From contig JAWODU010000004.1 of the NCBI GenBank assembly GCA_046483125.1, forward strand, positions 1 through 47,027: DNA of 47,027 nt. The letters run 5' to 3'. The translations under genes and the position numbers were made by a program. Within the stretch, counting starts at the first letter, position 1; each line of letters opens with the position of its first letter. Positions 1 through 10,500 of the stretch are shown here, in pieces. Source of the DNA: JAWODU01 sp046483125. Lineage in GTDB: Bacteria > Verrucomicrobiota > Kiritimatiellia > UBA8416 > JAWODU01. The notes beneath the pieces were generated by a model. It saw only the letters and a list, made by a program, of their open reading frames with translations. It was not told the origin of the DNA and did not search any database.

Positions 1-7
1 CTGGCCC

Positions 8-25
8 TTGGCATGATTCGTGCAG
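8..25 (+). promoter_or_regulatory. Putative sigma-54 (-24/-12) promoter of the MoxR operon
   Basis: The bases TTGGCATGATTCGTGCAG match the sigma-54 consensus TGGCACG-N4-TTGCW at 14 of 16 positions. The invariant GG (10-11) and GC (22-23) are separated by exactly 10 bases, as required. The predicted start of transcription is near 36, about 60 bases before the first gene. No activator-binding site can be judged because the window begins here. This is pattern matching to a known consensus; no transcription evidence is available. Confidence 0.4.
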
Positions 26-97
26 GTACTAAAGGGAAGATAAAGATGTGTCCGTTCACAGAAATGAAAATTCCAAGGCAAATGATCGGAGGAAAAG

Positions 98-1093
98 ATG
101 ACAGGCGATGTACAGACTGCCGAGAAACTGGCAGAGGCAACAGGGAAACTCAAAGAAGAACTTGCGCGCATAATTGTGGGGCAAACGGAAGTAATCGATC
201 AGCTTCTGATCGCATTGTTTTCCAATGCGCACTGTTTCATGGTCGGGGTACCCGGTCTGGCCAAGACCCTGATGGTTTCCAGTCTGTCGCAGGTTCTGAA
301 CCTCAGTTTCAAACGTATTCAGTTTACTCCTGATCTGATGCCTTCCGACATAACCGGGACAGACGTACTGCAGGAGGATCCCGAATCGGGACACCGTGAA
401 CTTGAATTCCGGCCTGGCCCCATTTTTGCCAATCTGATCCTGGCGGACGAAATCAACCGTACCCCGCCCAAGACCCAGGCTGCCCTGCTGGAAGCCATGC
501 AGGAACGCCAGGTAACTGCCGGACGCAACACATACCTGCTCCGAAAGCCGTTCTTCGTGCTGGCAACGCAGAACCCGATCGAGCAGGAAGGCACATACCC
601 GCTCCCGGAAGCCCAGCTCGACAGGTTTATGTTTAACATAAATGTTGAGTATCCAAAGAAGCACGAGGAACTGGCAATATACAAATCTACCACTACAGCC
701 AACATGGTCGAGCTGGACCCCCTGCTAAAGGGCGAGGAAATACTCGACCTGCAGGAAGTTGTCCGGCATGTCCCGGTAGGTGATCACGTCTTTGAGTACG
801 CTTTGGAACTGGTACGAAAAACCCGGCCGAAGGAAGACGATGCCCCGGAATTTGTGAAGGAATGGCTGGACGTAGGCGCCGGGCCCAGAGCGGGGCAGAA
901 CCTTATCCTCGGAGCAAAGGCGAAAGCCTTGATGTCGGGCAGGTTCTACGGCACCTGTGACGACGTTGAACATCTCGCGCTGCCGGTACTGCGGCACAGG
1001 CTGATTACGAACTTCAACGCGGAAACCGAAGGCATCACGGCCGACCATATTATCGAGCGGCTCCTCAAGGAAGTACCGAAACGGGAGGAGTAA
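98..1093 (+). CDS. MoxR-family AAA+ ATPase
   Basis: This 331-residue protein has the full MoxR layout: Walker A GVPGLAKT at residues 50-57, Walker B ILADEIN at 114-120, the MoxR-typical PPKTQAALLEAMQE stretch after it, and sensor 1 ATQNP at 156-160. Length is normal for the family. MoxR ATPases are cytosolic hexamers thought to act as chaperones that load cofactors or assemble complexes together with VWA proteins. The ATG at 98 follows a GGAGG (88-92) with five bases between, which fixes the start. It leads an operon whose next genes are DUF58 and two VWA membrane proteins, the classic MoxR partner set (as in Bacteroidetes Bat loci). The substrate is not shown by the sequence. Confidence 0.96.
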   Translation: MTGDVQTAEKLAEATGKLKEELARIIVGQTEVIDQLLIALFSNAHCFMVGVPGLAKTLMVSSLSQVLNLSFKRIQFTPDLMPSDITGTDVLQEDPESGHRELEFRPGPIFANLILADEINRTPPKTQAALLEAMQERQVTAGRNTYLLRKPFFVLATQNPIEQEGTYPLPEAQLDRFMFNINVEYPKKHEELAIYKSTTTANMVELDPLLKGEEILDLQEVVRHVPVGDHVFEYALELVRKTRPKEDDAPEFVKEWLDVGAGPRAGQNLILGAKAKALMSGRFYGTCDDVEHLALPVLRHRLITNFNAETEGITADHIIERLLKEVPKREE

Positions 1094-1095
1094 GT

Positions 1096-2013
1096 ATGCC
1101 GCTGTCGAAGCCGCTCGGCAAATCGAAATCCCATCGACTGAACACAAGGAGCCTCGCCGCCTTTAAGCGGATGGAAATTCTAGCCCATTCAGTCGTGGAA
1201 GGTTTTCTGACCGGCCTGCACAAGTCGCCGTTCAAGGGGTTTGCGATAGAGTTCGAAGAGCACCGGCACTATGTGCGTGGAGACGACCTGAAGCACCTTG
1301 ACTGGAAACTCCTGGGCAAGGTGGACCGCTATTACATCAAACAGTATGAAGAGGATACATCTCTTCGTGCTTTCATGATCTTGGACAGCTCCGGTTCGAT
1401 GTCTTACTCGAGCAACGAACTCACGAAACTTGAGTACGGCAGGTACATAGCGGGCGTAATGACCTATATTCTCATGCAGCAACAGGATTCAGTGGGACTG
1501 GTCACTTGCGATACGGACATACAGCGCTATCTGCCCCCGCGCGCGACGCGCCCGCATTTCAAAAGAATCATGGACACACTCGATGCCCTGGAACCGCAGA
1601 ACGAAACACAGTTGAGCGAGGTGCTCCACAAAATGGCGCAACGGATCAAACGCAGGGCGCTTATCATAATCATTTCCGATCTGTTCGATGACCCAGACAA
1701 GCTCAGCCTGGCGCTCAGCCATTTTGCCCACAAGAAACACGAGGTGATAGTCTTCCGCACGCTTGACCGACGTGAAGTTGACTTTGACTTTAACCACCCT
1801 ACCCGCTTCGAAGACCTGGAGACCGATGGCTTTCAGCAGATCGATCCCATACAGCTCAGAAAAGAATACAAGCGCGTGTTTGATGAGCACCGCAACAAGA
1901 TCAAGAAGACGTGTTTCGAGCGCAGAATCGATTTCCAGGAAATATTTACTGACGAGCCTTTTGAACGGCGTATTGCACAGTACCTGATGGAACGATTGAG
2001 GCGAACCAAATGA
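1096..2013 (+). CDS. DUF58 domain protein (VWA-like, MoxR partner)
   Basis: This 305-residue protein carries the DUF58 signature EFEEHRHYVRGDDLKHLDWK at residues 52-71 and, just after it, a VWA metal-ion (MIDAS) motif DSSGSM at 97-102. It has no signal peptide or membrane segment, so it is probably cytosolic, as this family subtype often is. It starts two bases after the MoxR stop, behind GGGAGGAG (1083-1090), and its end overlaps the next ATG by four bases. DUF58 genes almost always follow moxR and are thought to link the ATPase to membrane VWA proteins. Biochemical role is unknown. Confidence 0.93.
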   Translation: MPLSKPLGKSKSHRLNTRSLAAFKRMEILAHSVVEGFLTGLHKSPFKGFAIEFEEHRHYVRGDDLKHLDWKLLGKVDRYYIKQYEEDTSLRAFMILDSSGSMSYSSNELTKLEYGRYIAGVMTYILMQQQDSVGLVTCDTDIQRYLPPRATRPHFKRIMDTLDALEPQNETQLSEVLHKMAQRIKRRALIIIISDLFDDPDKLSLALSHFAHKKHEVIVFRTLDRREVDFDFNHPTRFEDLETDGFQQIDPIQLRKEYKRVFDEHRNKIKKTCFERRIDFQEIFTDEPFERRIAQYLMERLRRTK

Positions 2014-4178
2014 CTTTTCTGGCTCCATGGCTCATTGCGGGCGTACTGGTTGCCGGTGTTCCGCTGGTGATCCACTTGCTGAACCGTCCGCGTTACAGGC
2101 CGGAACCGTGGGGGGCGATGCAGTTTCTTGTTGTCGCTGTCCGGCGGCGCAGCCGGACGATCAAGCTGCAGCAAATCCTGTTACTGGTCCTGCGCATGCT
2201 GTTCTTTGTACTACTTGCCCTCGCGCTTTCCCTGCCTGTATTACGTGCATGGAATATCGGCACAGGCAAACAGCCCACAACACATGTGTTCATCTTCGAT
2301 GGCTCCTACTCGATGCGCCAGGGGCAGCACAAAGACAATGCCTTCCACAAGACCAGGGAAAGCGCATTGAATATAGTCGACGAAATGCGCCCGCAGGACA
2401 ACGCGCTTATAATCGTGGCGGGCCAGAAACCGCGTGCTGTCACCCCGCGCCCGCTCTTCAACAAGGCGGACATACAGAAGAAAATCGAGAGACTCGAACC
2501 CGGGTGGGAGACGGCAGACCTCCCGAAAGCCATAGAATACGCAACCTGGCTACTGGATTTTTCTGCACAACCGCGACACCGCATTTATCTTCTGACAGAC
2601 TGCCAGGAACACGGGTGGGGACTGGACAAAAACGCGCGCTGGACAAAAACCAGAGAAGCATGGGAAGAAACCAAGCTTGAACCGCACCTGTACGTGCTGT
2701 CGCAGCCTGCCGAAGAGAAGGTGCGTAATTATGCGATAATCGATTTCCGCTTCCGCTATCCCCTGCTCGACATCCACCGGCCGGGCAAGATCCTGGCGGA
2801 AATCCAGAACTACACGTCATCAACCCAATCAGTCGAACTGGTCTTCAGTGTTGACAACCGTGAAGTTGAGCGCGGGAATGTTGCATTGAAAGAAGGCATA
2901 ACCAGCGAGGATTTCGGACACAAGTTCGATGAAGCGGGCGCTCACGCTGTGACCGTGGAAATCTTCGACGACGATATGCCGGTCGACAACAAAGCCTACC
3001 TTGCCATGGAAGTCCTGAAAACCATCCCTGTGCTCCTTGTGGAAGGAGGCGCGGAGGAAGGGAACTTCGCTGCGGGCGGTTCGCTCCTGGAATGGGCACT
3101 GGAGGCAGGCGGGACAGAAAAGGACGGTGGTCTTTTCCGTGTTGATACCGTCGATGAAGTCGAACTTGACAAGATGGATTTTTCGTCACTACTCAAATAC
3201 AAATCGGTAATCCTGGCGAACGTCAGTTCGTTGCCTCCGGATTTTATCACTGCACTTACCGAATTCGTACGGGATGGCGGGGGGCTTATGATTGGCCTGG
3301 GTTCCAACATCAAGCCTGCAACCTACAACCGTCTCTACAAGGGCGAGGACGGGCTCATGCCGGCATCGATCGGCGAAATCGAGGAACGCGAGATCGCACC
3401 CCTCATCCCTTCTTTCCCCGCCGGACGGGCAGTGGATGTATTACGGTTCTTTGATGTAAGCCGTACGCGCAAGTTGAACGAGGCTCGCGTGGAGTCGTTC
3501 TACAAGTGCAACCTTTCAGAAGACACAACAGTCGTTGGCCTGCTCGCAGACATGCCGTTCCTGATGGTAAAGCCTTTCGGCGAGGGAATTGTAGTTCTGT
3601 GGTCAACTACATTCGACCTGGAATGGACGAATTTCGGTGCAATCCCCGATTTTGTGCCGCTTATGCAGAATCTCGCCTTCTACATGTCCAGTGCAGTGGT
3701 TCCTCCAATCAACCTGGCCCAGGGAGAGACGCTGGTATATTCCTATTCGCGCGCTCAGATCGCAGCGCTTAACGAAAACCCGGACAAGGAACCCGCCCCT
3801 GCTCCGCAGGCCTGCAGGGTGATCACGCCTGAAGGTGAAACAAATGAGGTAGAGCTCTTGACAAAAATGGGTGAAACCGTCGGCTACTGGCCGGACACCA
3901 TGCGGCCGGGCATATACGAGGTGGAAGCACGTGGTGTCCCAAACAGGTACTATGCCGTACATCTGCCTTACGGCGAGGGAGACCTCTCGAAGCTCGACGA
4001 AGATGCCAAAGAATCGCTAACCCGCAGGCTACCGACCACATTTGTGAAGAACGACACCGAGCTTCAAAACGCAATAGAAAAAGAAACCGGTGTGCGTGAC
4101 CTGTCATCGCCGCTTGCATGGCTGGCTATCCTTGTACTGGTCACGGATCTGATCCTTAGCTGGAGATTTTCGGGATGA
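2010..4178 (+). CDS. BatA-like membrane protein with VWA domain
   Basis: This 722-residue protein starts with the BatA-type double membrane region: one hydrophobic helix at about 5-24, the conserved HLLNRPRYRPEPWGAMQFL stretch, and a second helix at about 54-78. A VWA domain follows with MIDAS motif DGSYSM (97-102), TADL near 173 and the TDCQ strand end near 198. The middle contains beta-sandwich sequence and a glutamine-amidotransferase-like fold segment (FVRDGGGLMIGLG near 425). A last helix (LAWLAILVLVTDLIL) anchors the C terminus. The bulk is probably periplasmic. It overlaps both neighbours by ATGA. It is probably the first membrane client or partner of the MoxR ATPase. Confidence 0.9.
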   Translation: MTFLAPWLIAGVLVAGVPLVIHLLNRPRYRPEPWGAMQFLVVAVRRRSRTIKLQQILLLVLRMLFFVLLALALSLPVLRAWNIGTGKQPTTHVFIFDGSYSMRQGQHKDNAFHKTRESALNIVDEMRPQDNALIIVAGQKPRAVTPRPLFNKADIQKKIERLEPGWETADLPKAIEYATWLLDFSAQPRHRIYLLTDCQEHGWGLDKNARWTKTREAWEETKLEPHLYVLSQPAEEKVRNYAIIDFRFRYPLLDIHRPGKILAEIQNYTSSTQSVELVFSVDNREVERGNVALKEGITSEDFGHKFDEAGAHAVTVEIFDDDMPVDNKAYLAMEVLKTIPVLLVEGGAEEGNFAAGGSLLEWALEAGGTEKDGGLFRVDTVDEVELDKMDFSSLLKYKSVILANVSSLPPDFITALTEFVRDGGGLMIGLGSNIKPATYNRLYKGEDGLMPASIGEIEEREIAPLIPSFPAGRAVDVLRFFDVSRTRKLNEARVESFYKCNLSEDTTVVGLLADMPFLMVKPFGEGIVVLWSTTFDLEWTNFGAIPDFVPLMQNLAFYMSSAVVPPINLAQGETLVYSYSRAQIAALNENPDKEPAPAPQACRVITPEGETNEVELLTKMGETVGYWPDTMRPGIYEVEARGVPNRYYAVHLPYGEGDLSKLDEDAKESLTRRLPTTFVKNDTELQNAIEKETGVRDLSSPLAWLAILVLVTDLILSWRFSG

Positions 4179-7100
4179 ACATAAAACTACTTATAACGGG
4201 ACACACGCCGCTATGGATGATAGCCATCCTGGCGGTTGCGCTGATTGCGTCTACTATCTACGTGTACAGGAAGCAACACGTACAACGTCCATGGTCGATT
4301 ATACTGCCTGCTTTACGTATCGCAGCCTTCCTGCTGTTACTCCTGACATTGCTGCGTCCCGTACTCGCACGGTTTAAGGTCAACGTCATACGCGGGCGTA
4401 TCCCTGTAATTCTGGACAATACCGGATCCATGTCTATCGCTGACGAGTATAAGGACGAGGAAAAGGTGGAGGTGGCGTGGAACCTGGAACTGTTCCCCCG
4501 GAAGCTTCGCGCAACGTTCTTCAGGGAACTCGAAGACCCTTTCCAGGATGCACAGGACAAACTCGTCAGTGCACGCGAAAAAGCAAAGACACTTGCAACA
4601 TTCAAAATCGCACCATTTGACAAAAAGGCAGCGCGCGCCCTTAAACACACTCGAAAGGCGCTTGACAAGGCTTCCGATTCTCTGGCCGACCTGGCATCCG
4701 ATATTGAATCAGAAGTTGAGGACTACGATTACCTGTCAGACGCCAGTAACAGGTCAGGACCGGATTCTATATATGGACTTAACTGGGAGGTGTTTAAGGG
4801 TATTTCAGGGACTGATGTAAAGAACCTCATAGAAGCCGAGAAGTATCCTGATAAGCCTGACAAGAAACAAACTGTAGAGTTCTTTGAATCGCCGCGCAAC
4901 ACTGCAGACAATTACGGGGGGCGGCTCTACGGTTATATCGTGCCGCAGGATTCCGGCGATTACGTGTTCTTCTTCACTTCCGACGACGGCGGAGCCCTTC
5001 ACCTAAGCACGGATCAATTTGCCAAGAACAGTGAGAAGCTTCTCGGCCATGACGGGTACATCCCTCATGACGAATGGAAACTTAAAAGCGATCCCGTCTC
5101 GCTTGAAGCGGGCAACTACTACTACGTTGAAGCCCTCTTGAAGGAGGGCAGTGGCGGCGACCACCTTCGCGTCGGATGGAAGCGGCCCGACGGCAAAACG
5201 GAAAAACCTGTGCCCGGCGATTATCTGCGGACCGTATCCGGAGATGATGAATTCCTGGCCTTCAAGCCCAATTACTCGAGATGGAAGGACTCGCTTAAGC
5301 GTACCGCGAATCGCATGAAAAAACACAGCGAAACCGCAGATACGATGCTGGACGAGGATAAGACAAATATAGCCCGCTTCGCCGAAGCCATGCTTTCGGA
5401 TGTCAGCGCCACGACACATTCATGGCAGCGTATCCGAAAAGGATTCAAAGACCTGCAGTCGCTTGCGGATCGTGAGCTTGCTGAAGCCGGCATAGAAGAA
5501 GTCGATGAAGCACTGGAATACGTATCCACAACCAATCGCTGGAACCTGCTCCTGAAAACCGTGATGGATAAACCGCATCATCTTCTGGACATGCTCGAAA
5601 AGAAAGGTCAGACCGAGCTTTTTCTGATGAAAGACCAGGTCGAACCTGTGAAGCCGGACGTCGTAAAGAAGGAGAAACCTGATCTGTCCTCGACACGATT
5701 GGGCTCGATTTTGCACAGCGTACTGACTCACTACGAGAATGATCCCGTGGCCGGCATCGTGATGTTCACCGACGGCAACAACAATGCAGGTAAAAGTTTT
5801 CAGGAGGCCCGCGAAATCGCGCGCGAACGAAACATTCCCCTGCTGATCGGCGGAGTGGGTGCAACGCGCCCTCCTCACGACATCGCCATAGAATCCGTAT
5901 TGATTCCGGAAACATCGTTTAAAGGCGATCTTCTCAACGTGGGTGTTGTAATGCACCGCAATGGCTACCAGGATAAGCCTTTTAAGCTGAAAGTATCGTC
6001 TGCAGGTGAAACGCTTCGCGAAGTGGAAGTCGAGCCCGGCCCCGAACGCCGCCTCACGGCGGATGCATCTTTTGTGGAACATCAGGACGGGGAACGCAAC
6101 TACCTTGTGGAAGTGGAACCATTCGACGGCGAGGCGCTGGAGATAAACAACAAGCGCACATTCAACGTCAAAATCCTTGAAGACAAAATCAGAACACTTC
6201 TTATCGACGAATTTCCCCGCTGGGAGACACGTTATCTGCGCATGATGCTTTCACGGGACAAGCGGGTGGATTCGCAGACAATATTCATAGCCTCCCAAGC
6301 GAACGCCACCCTGGAAGTTCAGGCTGATGCTTTCCCGACTAATCGCGAGGAAATACTGGCGCATCAGCTCATTGTCATCGGAGACGTAAACCCGGACCAC
6401 TTCTCGACAAACCAGATTGAAGACATCCGCGATTTCGTGTTCGAGCGGGGCGGTACACTTATAACCATGGCGGGGGAGCATTACATGCCGCAGGCTTACC
6501 TGAACACGCCGTTGCGGGATCTGCTCCCGTTCCACCCGACCGGATCGGATGTCAATTTCGAAGACGACAAGTACCGGAAAGGCGGTGCAACAGTAATACC
6601 TTTGACCATCACCGACGACGGCAAGCATGACAGTATAGTTCAGATCGGACGGACCCCGGAGATGTCAGATCAACTGTGGAACAAACTGCCCGGGATGAAC
6701 TGGGTCCGAAGCGACATGGCCGTAGCACCGGCGGCCGACAAGGTCGTCAAAACCGAAAACAAGAATGTGCCTATCATGATAAAGGCGTATGCCGGGGCCG
6801 GGAAAGTGCTTTACCTGGGATCGGACACCTTCTGGCGCTGGCGTGACCGTGCACGGTGGCGTTACCATCACCGTTTCTGGGGGCAGGTGGTCCTGTGGTC
6901 GGCCCTGGGCCGCACGACAGGTTCGGACGAACACGTCAAACTGATGAGCGACCGCCTGCGGTATGCACCCGGCGAAACGGTACGCGTACGCGCACGCCTG
7001 CTCGACGAGAAGGAACTGCCCATAGAAGACGCCCAGGCGTCCATAGAAGTGCTTAATGCCAGCGAGGAAGTCATCAAGCAGGCCACCCTGTTGCCTATAC

Positions 7101-7465
7101 CGGGTTCGGGCGGCGAATACCGTGCAGAACTGCAGGACCTCCCGCGCGGCCAGTTCACGGTGCGCCCAAAAGTGTTCGAATTGAGGGATGCCGACATAGA
7201 TGCAAAGATCCAGTTTACCGTGGGCGATATCGCCGCTGGCGAATATGTGCACCTTAAACTGCGCAGGCCGCAACTGGAAAAATGGGCGACCGACTACCGT
7301 CCTTTCTATGACCCGGTGGACTTTGTCGACAAAATAGAATCGATAGACCTCGAAGAGGAAGAACGGCGTGACTTTGAGCTGTGGAACAACCTGCTGCTGC
7401 CGGTACTGGCGGGCATACTGCTGGGGCTGGAGTGGCACTACCGAAAACAATGCAGACTCGCATAG
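4175..7465 (+). CDS. Membrane VWA protein with a nested PA14 domain
   Basis: This 1096-residue protein has two N-terminal membrane helices (about 12-31 and 42-65), then the VWA MIDAS motif DNTGSM at 81-86. The remaining VWA elements appear only far downstream: a strand TELFLM, the MIDAS threonine region SSTRLGSIL near 505, and MFTDGNNN near 530. The stretch between holds charged helices and a PA14 domain at about 238-352 (GRLYGYIVPQDSGDYVFFFTSDDGG, then a DHLRVGW strand). After the VWA come an Ig-like region, an amidotransferase-like segment near 765 and a C-terminal helix near 1071-1089. It is probably mostly periplasmic. PA14 domains usually bind carbohydrate. It overlaps the upstream gene by four bases; 51 bases separate it from the next. 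Confidence 0.88.
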   Translation: MNIKLLITGHTPLWMIAILAVALIASTIYVYRKQHVQRPWSIILPALRIAAFLLLLLTLLRPVLARFKVNVIRGRIPVILDNTGSMSIADEYKDEEKVEVAWNLELFPRKLRATFFRELEDPFQDAQDKLVSAREKAKTLATFKIAPFDKKAARALKHTRKALDKASDSLADLASDIESEVEDYDYLSDASNRSGPDSIYGLNWEVFKGISGTDVKNLIEAEKYPDKPDKKQTVEFFESPRNTADNYGGRLYGYIVPQDSGDYVFFFTSDDGGALHLSTDQFAKNSEKLLGHDGYIPHDEWKLKSDPVSLEAGNYYYVEALLKEGSGGDHLRVGWKRPDGKTEKPVPGDYLRTVSGDDEFLAFKPNYSRWKDSLKRTANRMKKHSETADTMLDEDKTNIARFAEAMLSDVSATTHSWQRIRKGFKDLQSLADRELAEAGIEEVDEALEYVSTTNRWNLLLKTVMDKPHHLLDMLEKKGQTELFLMKDQVEPVKPDVVKKEKPDLSSTRLGSILHSVLTHYENDPVAGIVMFTDGNNNAGKSFQEAREIARERNIPLLIGGVGATRPPHDIAIESVLIPETSFKGDLLNVGVVMHRNGYQDKPFKLKVSSAGETLREVEVEPGPERRLTADASFVEHQDGERNYLVEVEPFDGEALEINNKRTFNVKILEDKIRTLLIDEFPRWETRYLRMMLSRDKRVDSQTIFIASQANATLEVQADAFPTNREEILAHQLIVIGDVNPDHFSTNQIEDIRDFVFERGGTLITMAGEHYMPQAYLNTPLRDLLPFHPTGSDVNFEDDKYRKGGATVIPLTITDDGKHDSIVQIGRTPEMSDQLWNKLPGMNWVRSDMAVAPAADKVVKTENKNVPIMIKAYAGAGKVLYLGSDTFWRWRDRARWRYHHRFWGQVVLWSALGRTTGSDEHVKLMSDRLRYAPGETVRVRARLLDEKELPIEDAQASIEVLNASEEVIKQATLLPIPGSGGEYRAELQDLPRGQFTVRPKVFELRDADIDAKIQFTVGDIAAGEYVHLKLRRPQLEKWATDYRPFYDPVDFVDKIESIDLEEEERRDFELWNNLLLPVLAGILLGLEWHYRKQCRLA

Positions 7466-7516
7466 ATGTAACACTAAACAACACGCCATTCCTGCACGTA
7501 CCCGGGGGGAGGCATA

Positions 7517-10500
7517 ATGACAATGAACAAGGAATATGAACCCCATCAGCGATCGCTGGATGATCTGCTGAATGCATTTGAAGAACGCTGGAAAAAGGTA
7601 AAATTCCGGACCGGCGCAGCCTATACAATGGGCGTGACAATACTGGTATTCTCCGCGGCGGCCATGCTTGACTACTCCACGGCCTTGTCACTTGCGGGCA
7701 GGCATATGCTGACACTGCTCTGCTACGGAACCATAGCGGCCTTCGCACTTCTTGCATGGCTTATCCCCTGCTGGCTGCCGATGAGCGGAGAGAAGCTGGC
7801 ATGGATGATAGAGAAGATTAATCCTGACTTTAATGAGAAACTGATATCATCGGTGGAATTCAGCAAGAAGCACGACGAAAGCATGTCGCGGGACCTCATA
7901 AAGAGCATCCTGCGTGAAACCGAGGTCGACCTTGGCAGGATACGCCCGGAACATGCTCTTCCCCTCACCTGGAAACACTTCGCTTTCCCGGCGATAGCTT
8001 TTGCGGGTTTCCTGTTAATGCTTGTTTTGGCACACGCCTCGTTCCCACTGCTGGTCAAACGCGTGGTACTGCCTTCACGCGAGGACGCATCGGTCGGTAG
8101 ATTCCATATCCAGGTAGTGAGCCCCGAGGGAAACACGTTTCCGGAAAAGTCGGACGTCAAATTCAGCGCTAAATCCACGGATCCCACCAGGCGCGATGTG
8201 GAACTCATAATCGAAGGAGCACGCAAAAGGCGCATACCAATGGAGCATAACGAACGAACAGGGCTGTTTACTACGGTCGTACCCGACATCCACGCCAGCT
8301 TCGCATTCAGAATAAAATCGGGGAAAGTAGCAACCAAACTGCAAGAGATGACAATGGTCAGGAGACCGCGTGTACAGGGCTTTACACTGCTATATAATTT
8401 CCCCGATTACACGGACCGCGACCCCATCAGGGTGACCAGTTCCTCCGGCGATATAAAGGCGCTTAAAGATACGGAGGTCGTTGTCACCGTGAAGGCAACC
8501 AAACCAATATCCTCGCTCTGGGCCGAGTATGAAGGCAACCGGCACGAATCCGTGGTATCCGACGATCTGAAGTCCGGCACCTTTTCTCTCACCATCAACT
8601 CGGAAGGCCACTACACTCTGCACGTGCGTGATGCCGATCAACTGGAAACAGTGAGTGAACTCACTTACAACGTCGATGTACTGCCGGACAGAAAACCGCG
8701 CGTTACCTTGATCAATCCCGGTGACGATGTACTGCGGGAACCTGGCGGCGTAATAGACATTAAGTGGGAAACCGAGGACGATTACGGGATCACGAAACAA
8801 TCCCTGCAACTTGTACTCAACAACGGCAGAACAGTTGATATAGAGCTCGCACCCGATCAGCACCTTTACACCCTGAACCTGTCGCCCATGGATCTGTACG
8901 CGGGCGATGCGCTGGCCATGTCGCCCTCCGCAACCGATAACCGCGGCCAGCAAACCCGATCCGTGCGCAGAACGGTCAGTATCGTACAGGGAGCCGCCCT
9001 GCTGAAGTCCAAACCTTTCATGGACAGGCTGCAGGAAATGCTCGCACAACTGAAGAAAACGGCCTGGGAATGGAAATGCATGGAGGAGTTGCATTCTGAA
9101 ATACAGGATGCCCTCACCTATCGTACCGCCAGCGGCATGGAAAATCTTGACCATAACCGCACAATGCTGAAAACGCGCGCCAATCGACTGGGCAGCCATT
9201 TGAAACGCATATCTCAACAGGCGGAGTCGCTCGAAGAAGACTCGTTCTACCCGGGAGCAGACAAGTATGCCGGCCTCACCGCGGAATACCTGCGCCATGA
9301 ACGCGTGTTCTCACTGCCGGATATTGCCGGAACAAATATCGATGACCAGGCATGGCAGCATATTGATACGCTGATAGATATCACACCGGAGATGAGCACA
9401 GGACTGCTTGTAAAGGCAGAGCAACAGAAACCATATATCGCGGCACAGTTACTCCAGCAGATAGCGCGACACTCATGCCTGCGCACGGATGAGGAATCGC
9501 TCTCATGGAATCAGCGTGTCAGGACACGTGCAAAAAAGCTCGCAGGTGACCACGTGCCAGAACTGGTAACGCCCCTGGAAGCACTTGATCTCCCGTCAGA
9601 CAAATCCGAACACCCGATGAAGAAGCTGAAGAACGGGCTCAAGACCGGCATCTACCACGGGCTCAGCGACTATCCGCCCGCCACCGGCAACATGAAGGAC
9701 GCCGATAAACTGCGCACAGATGCACTGCCCGCGGCTGAAAAACTGCAAAAGCTGGGCGCAAAACCGGAAACAAAGGTGGCGGCTCGCTGGACAGGATTCC
9801 TCTGGATCGATACCCCGGGACAATACGAGTTTTACACAAACTCCGATGACGGATCACGGATACTGATAAACGATAACGTCGTTGTCGCCAATGACGGAAG
9901 TCACGGCATGCGGGAGAGACGCGGCCGTGTCTACCTTGACGCCGGTTTCCATAAGTTTACCGTCCTCTATTATAACAGCGGCGGAGACGGCGGTATAACT
10001 ACCGCATGGAAAATGCCGGGCGAGAAGAAAGCCCCCCTGCCCCGCGAAAACCTGTTTGTCGATCTCGGCAACGGCGCTGCCCAGCTCTACTACCTCGTGA
10101 ACCGGCTTAATTATGCACTGGCACAACCGGCACGGGACTACCGTGAACTGAACCGCCTTGCCAAGACCATGCGCGATGCGCTTGAGCGTAAGCAAGACAC
10201 GCTGGAGAAGGTTGCCGACGAGTTGGAAGTCTATGACAGGGAAGAAGACTGGGAGAAGGTCGACACCATGGCAGAAGTCATCGACGAGGAAGTCGGAAAA
10301 GACAGGGCTAAACGTCATTCCCTCGCCAAGGCGTCCGACGCGCTTAAAGAAGCCGCTGAGGCCAGGAACCGTCAGTCTGTGCGCGAGATTGCAAAGGCAC
10401 TACCCGCCGTCCGGGAATACGACACTCTCCGTACCGCTGAAGAAAAGCTGGAAGACCTGGCAAAGCAAACACGCGAATCGGCAGAATCGGTAAGGGCAAC

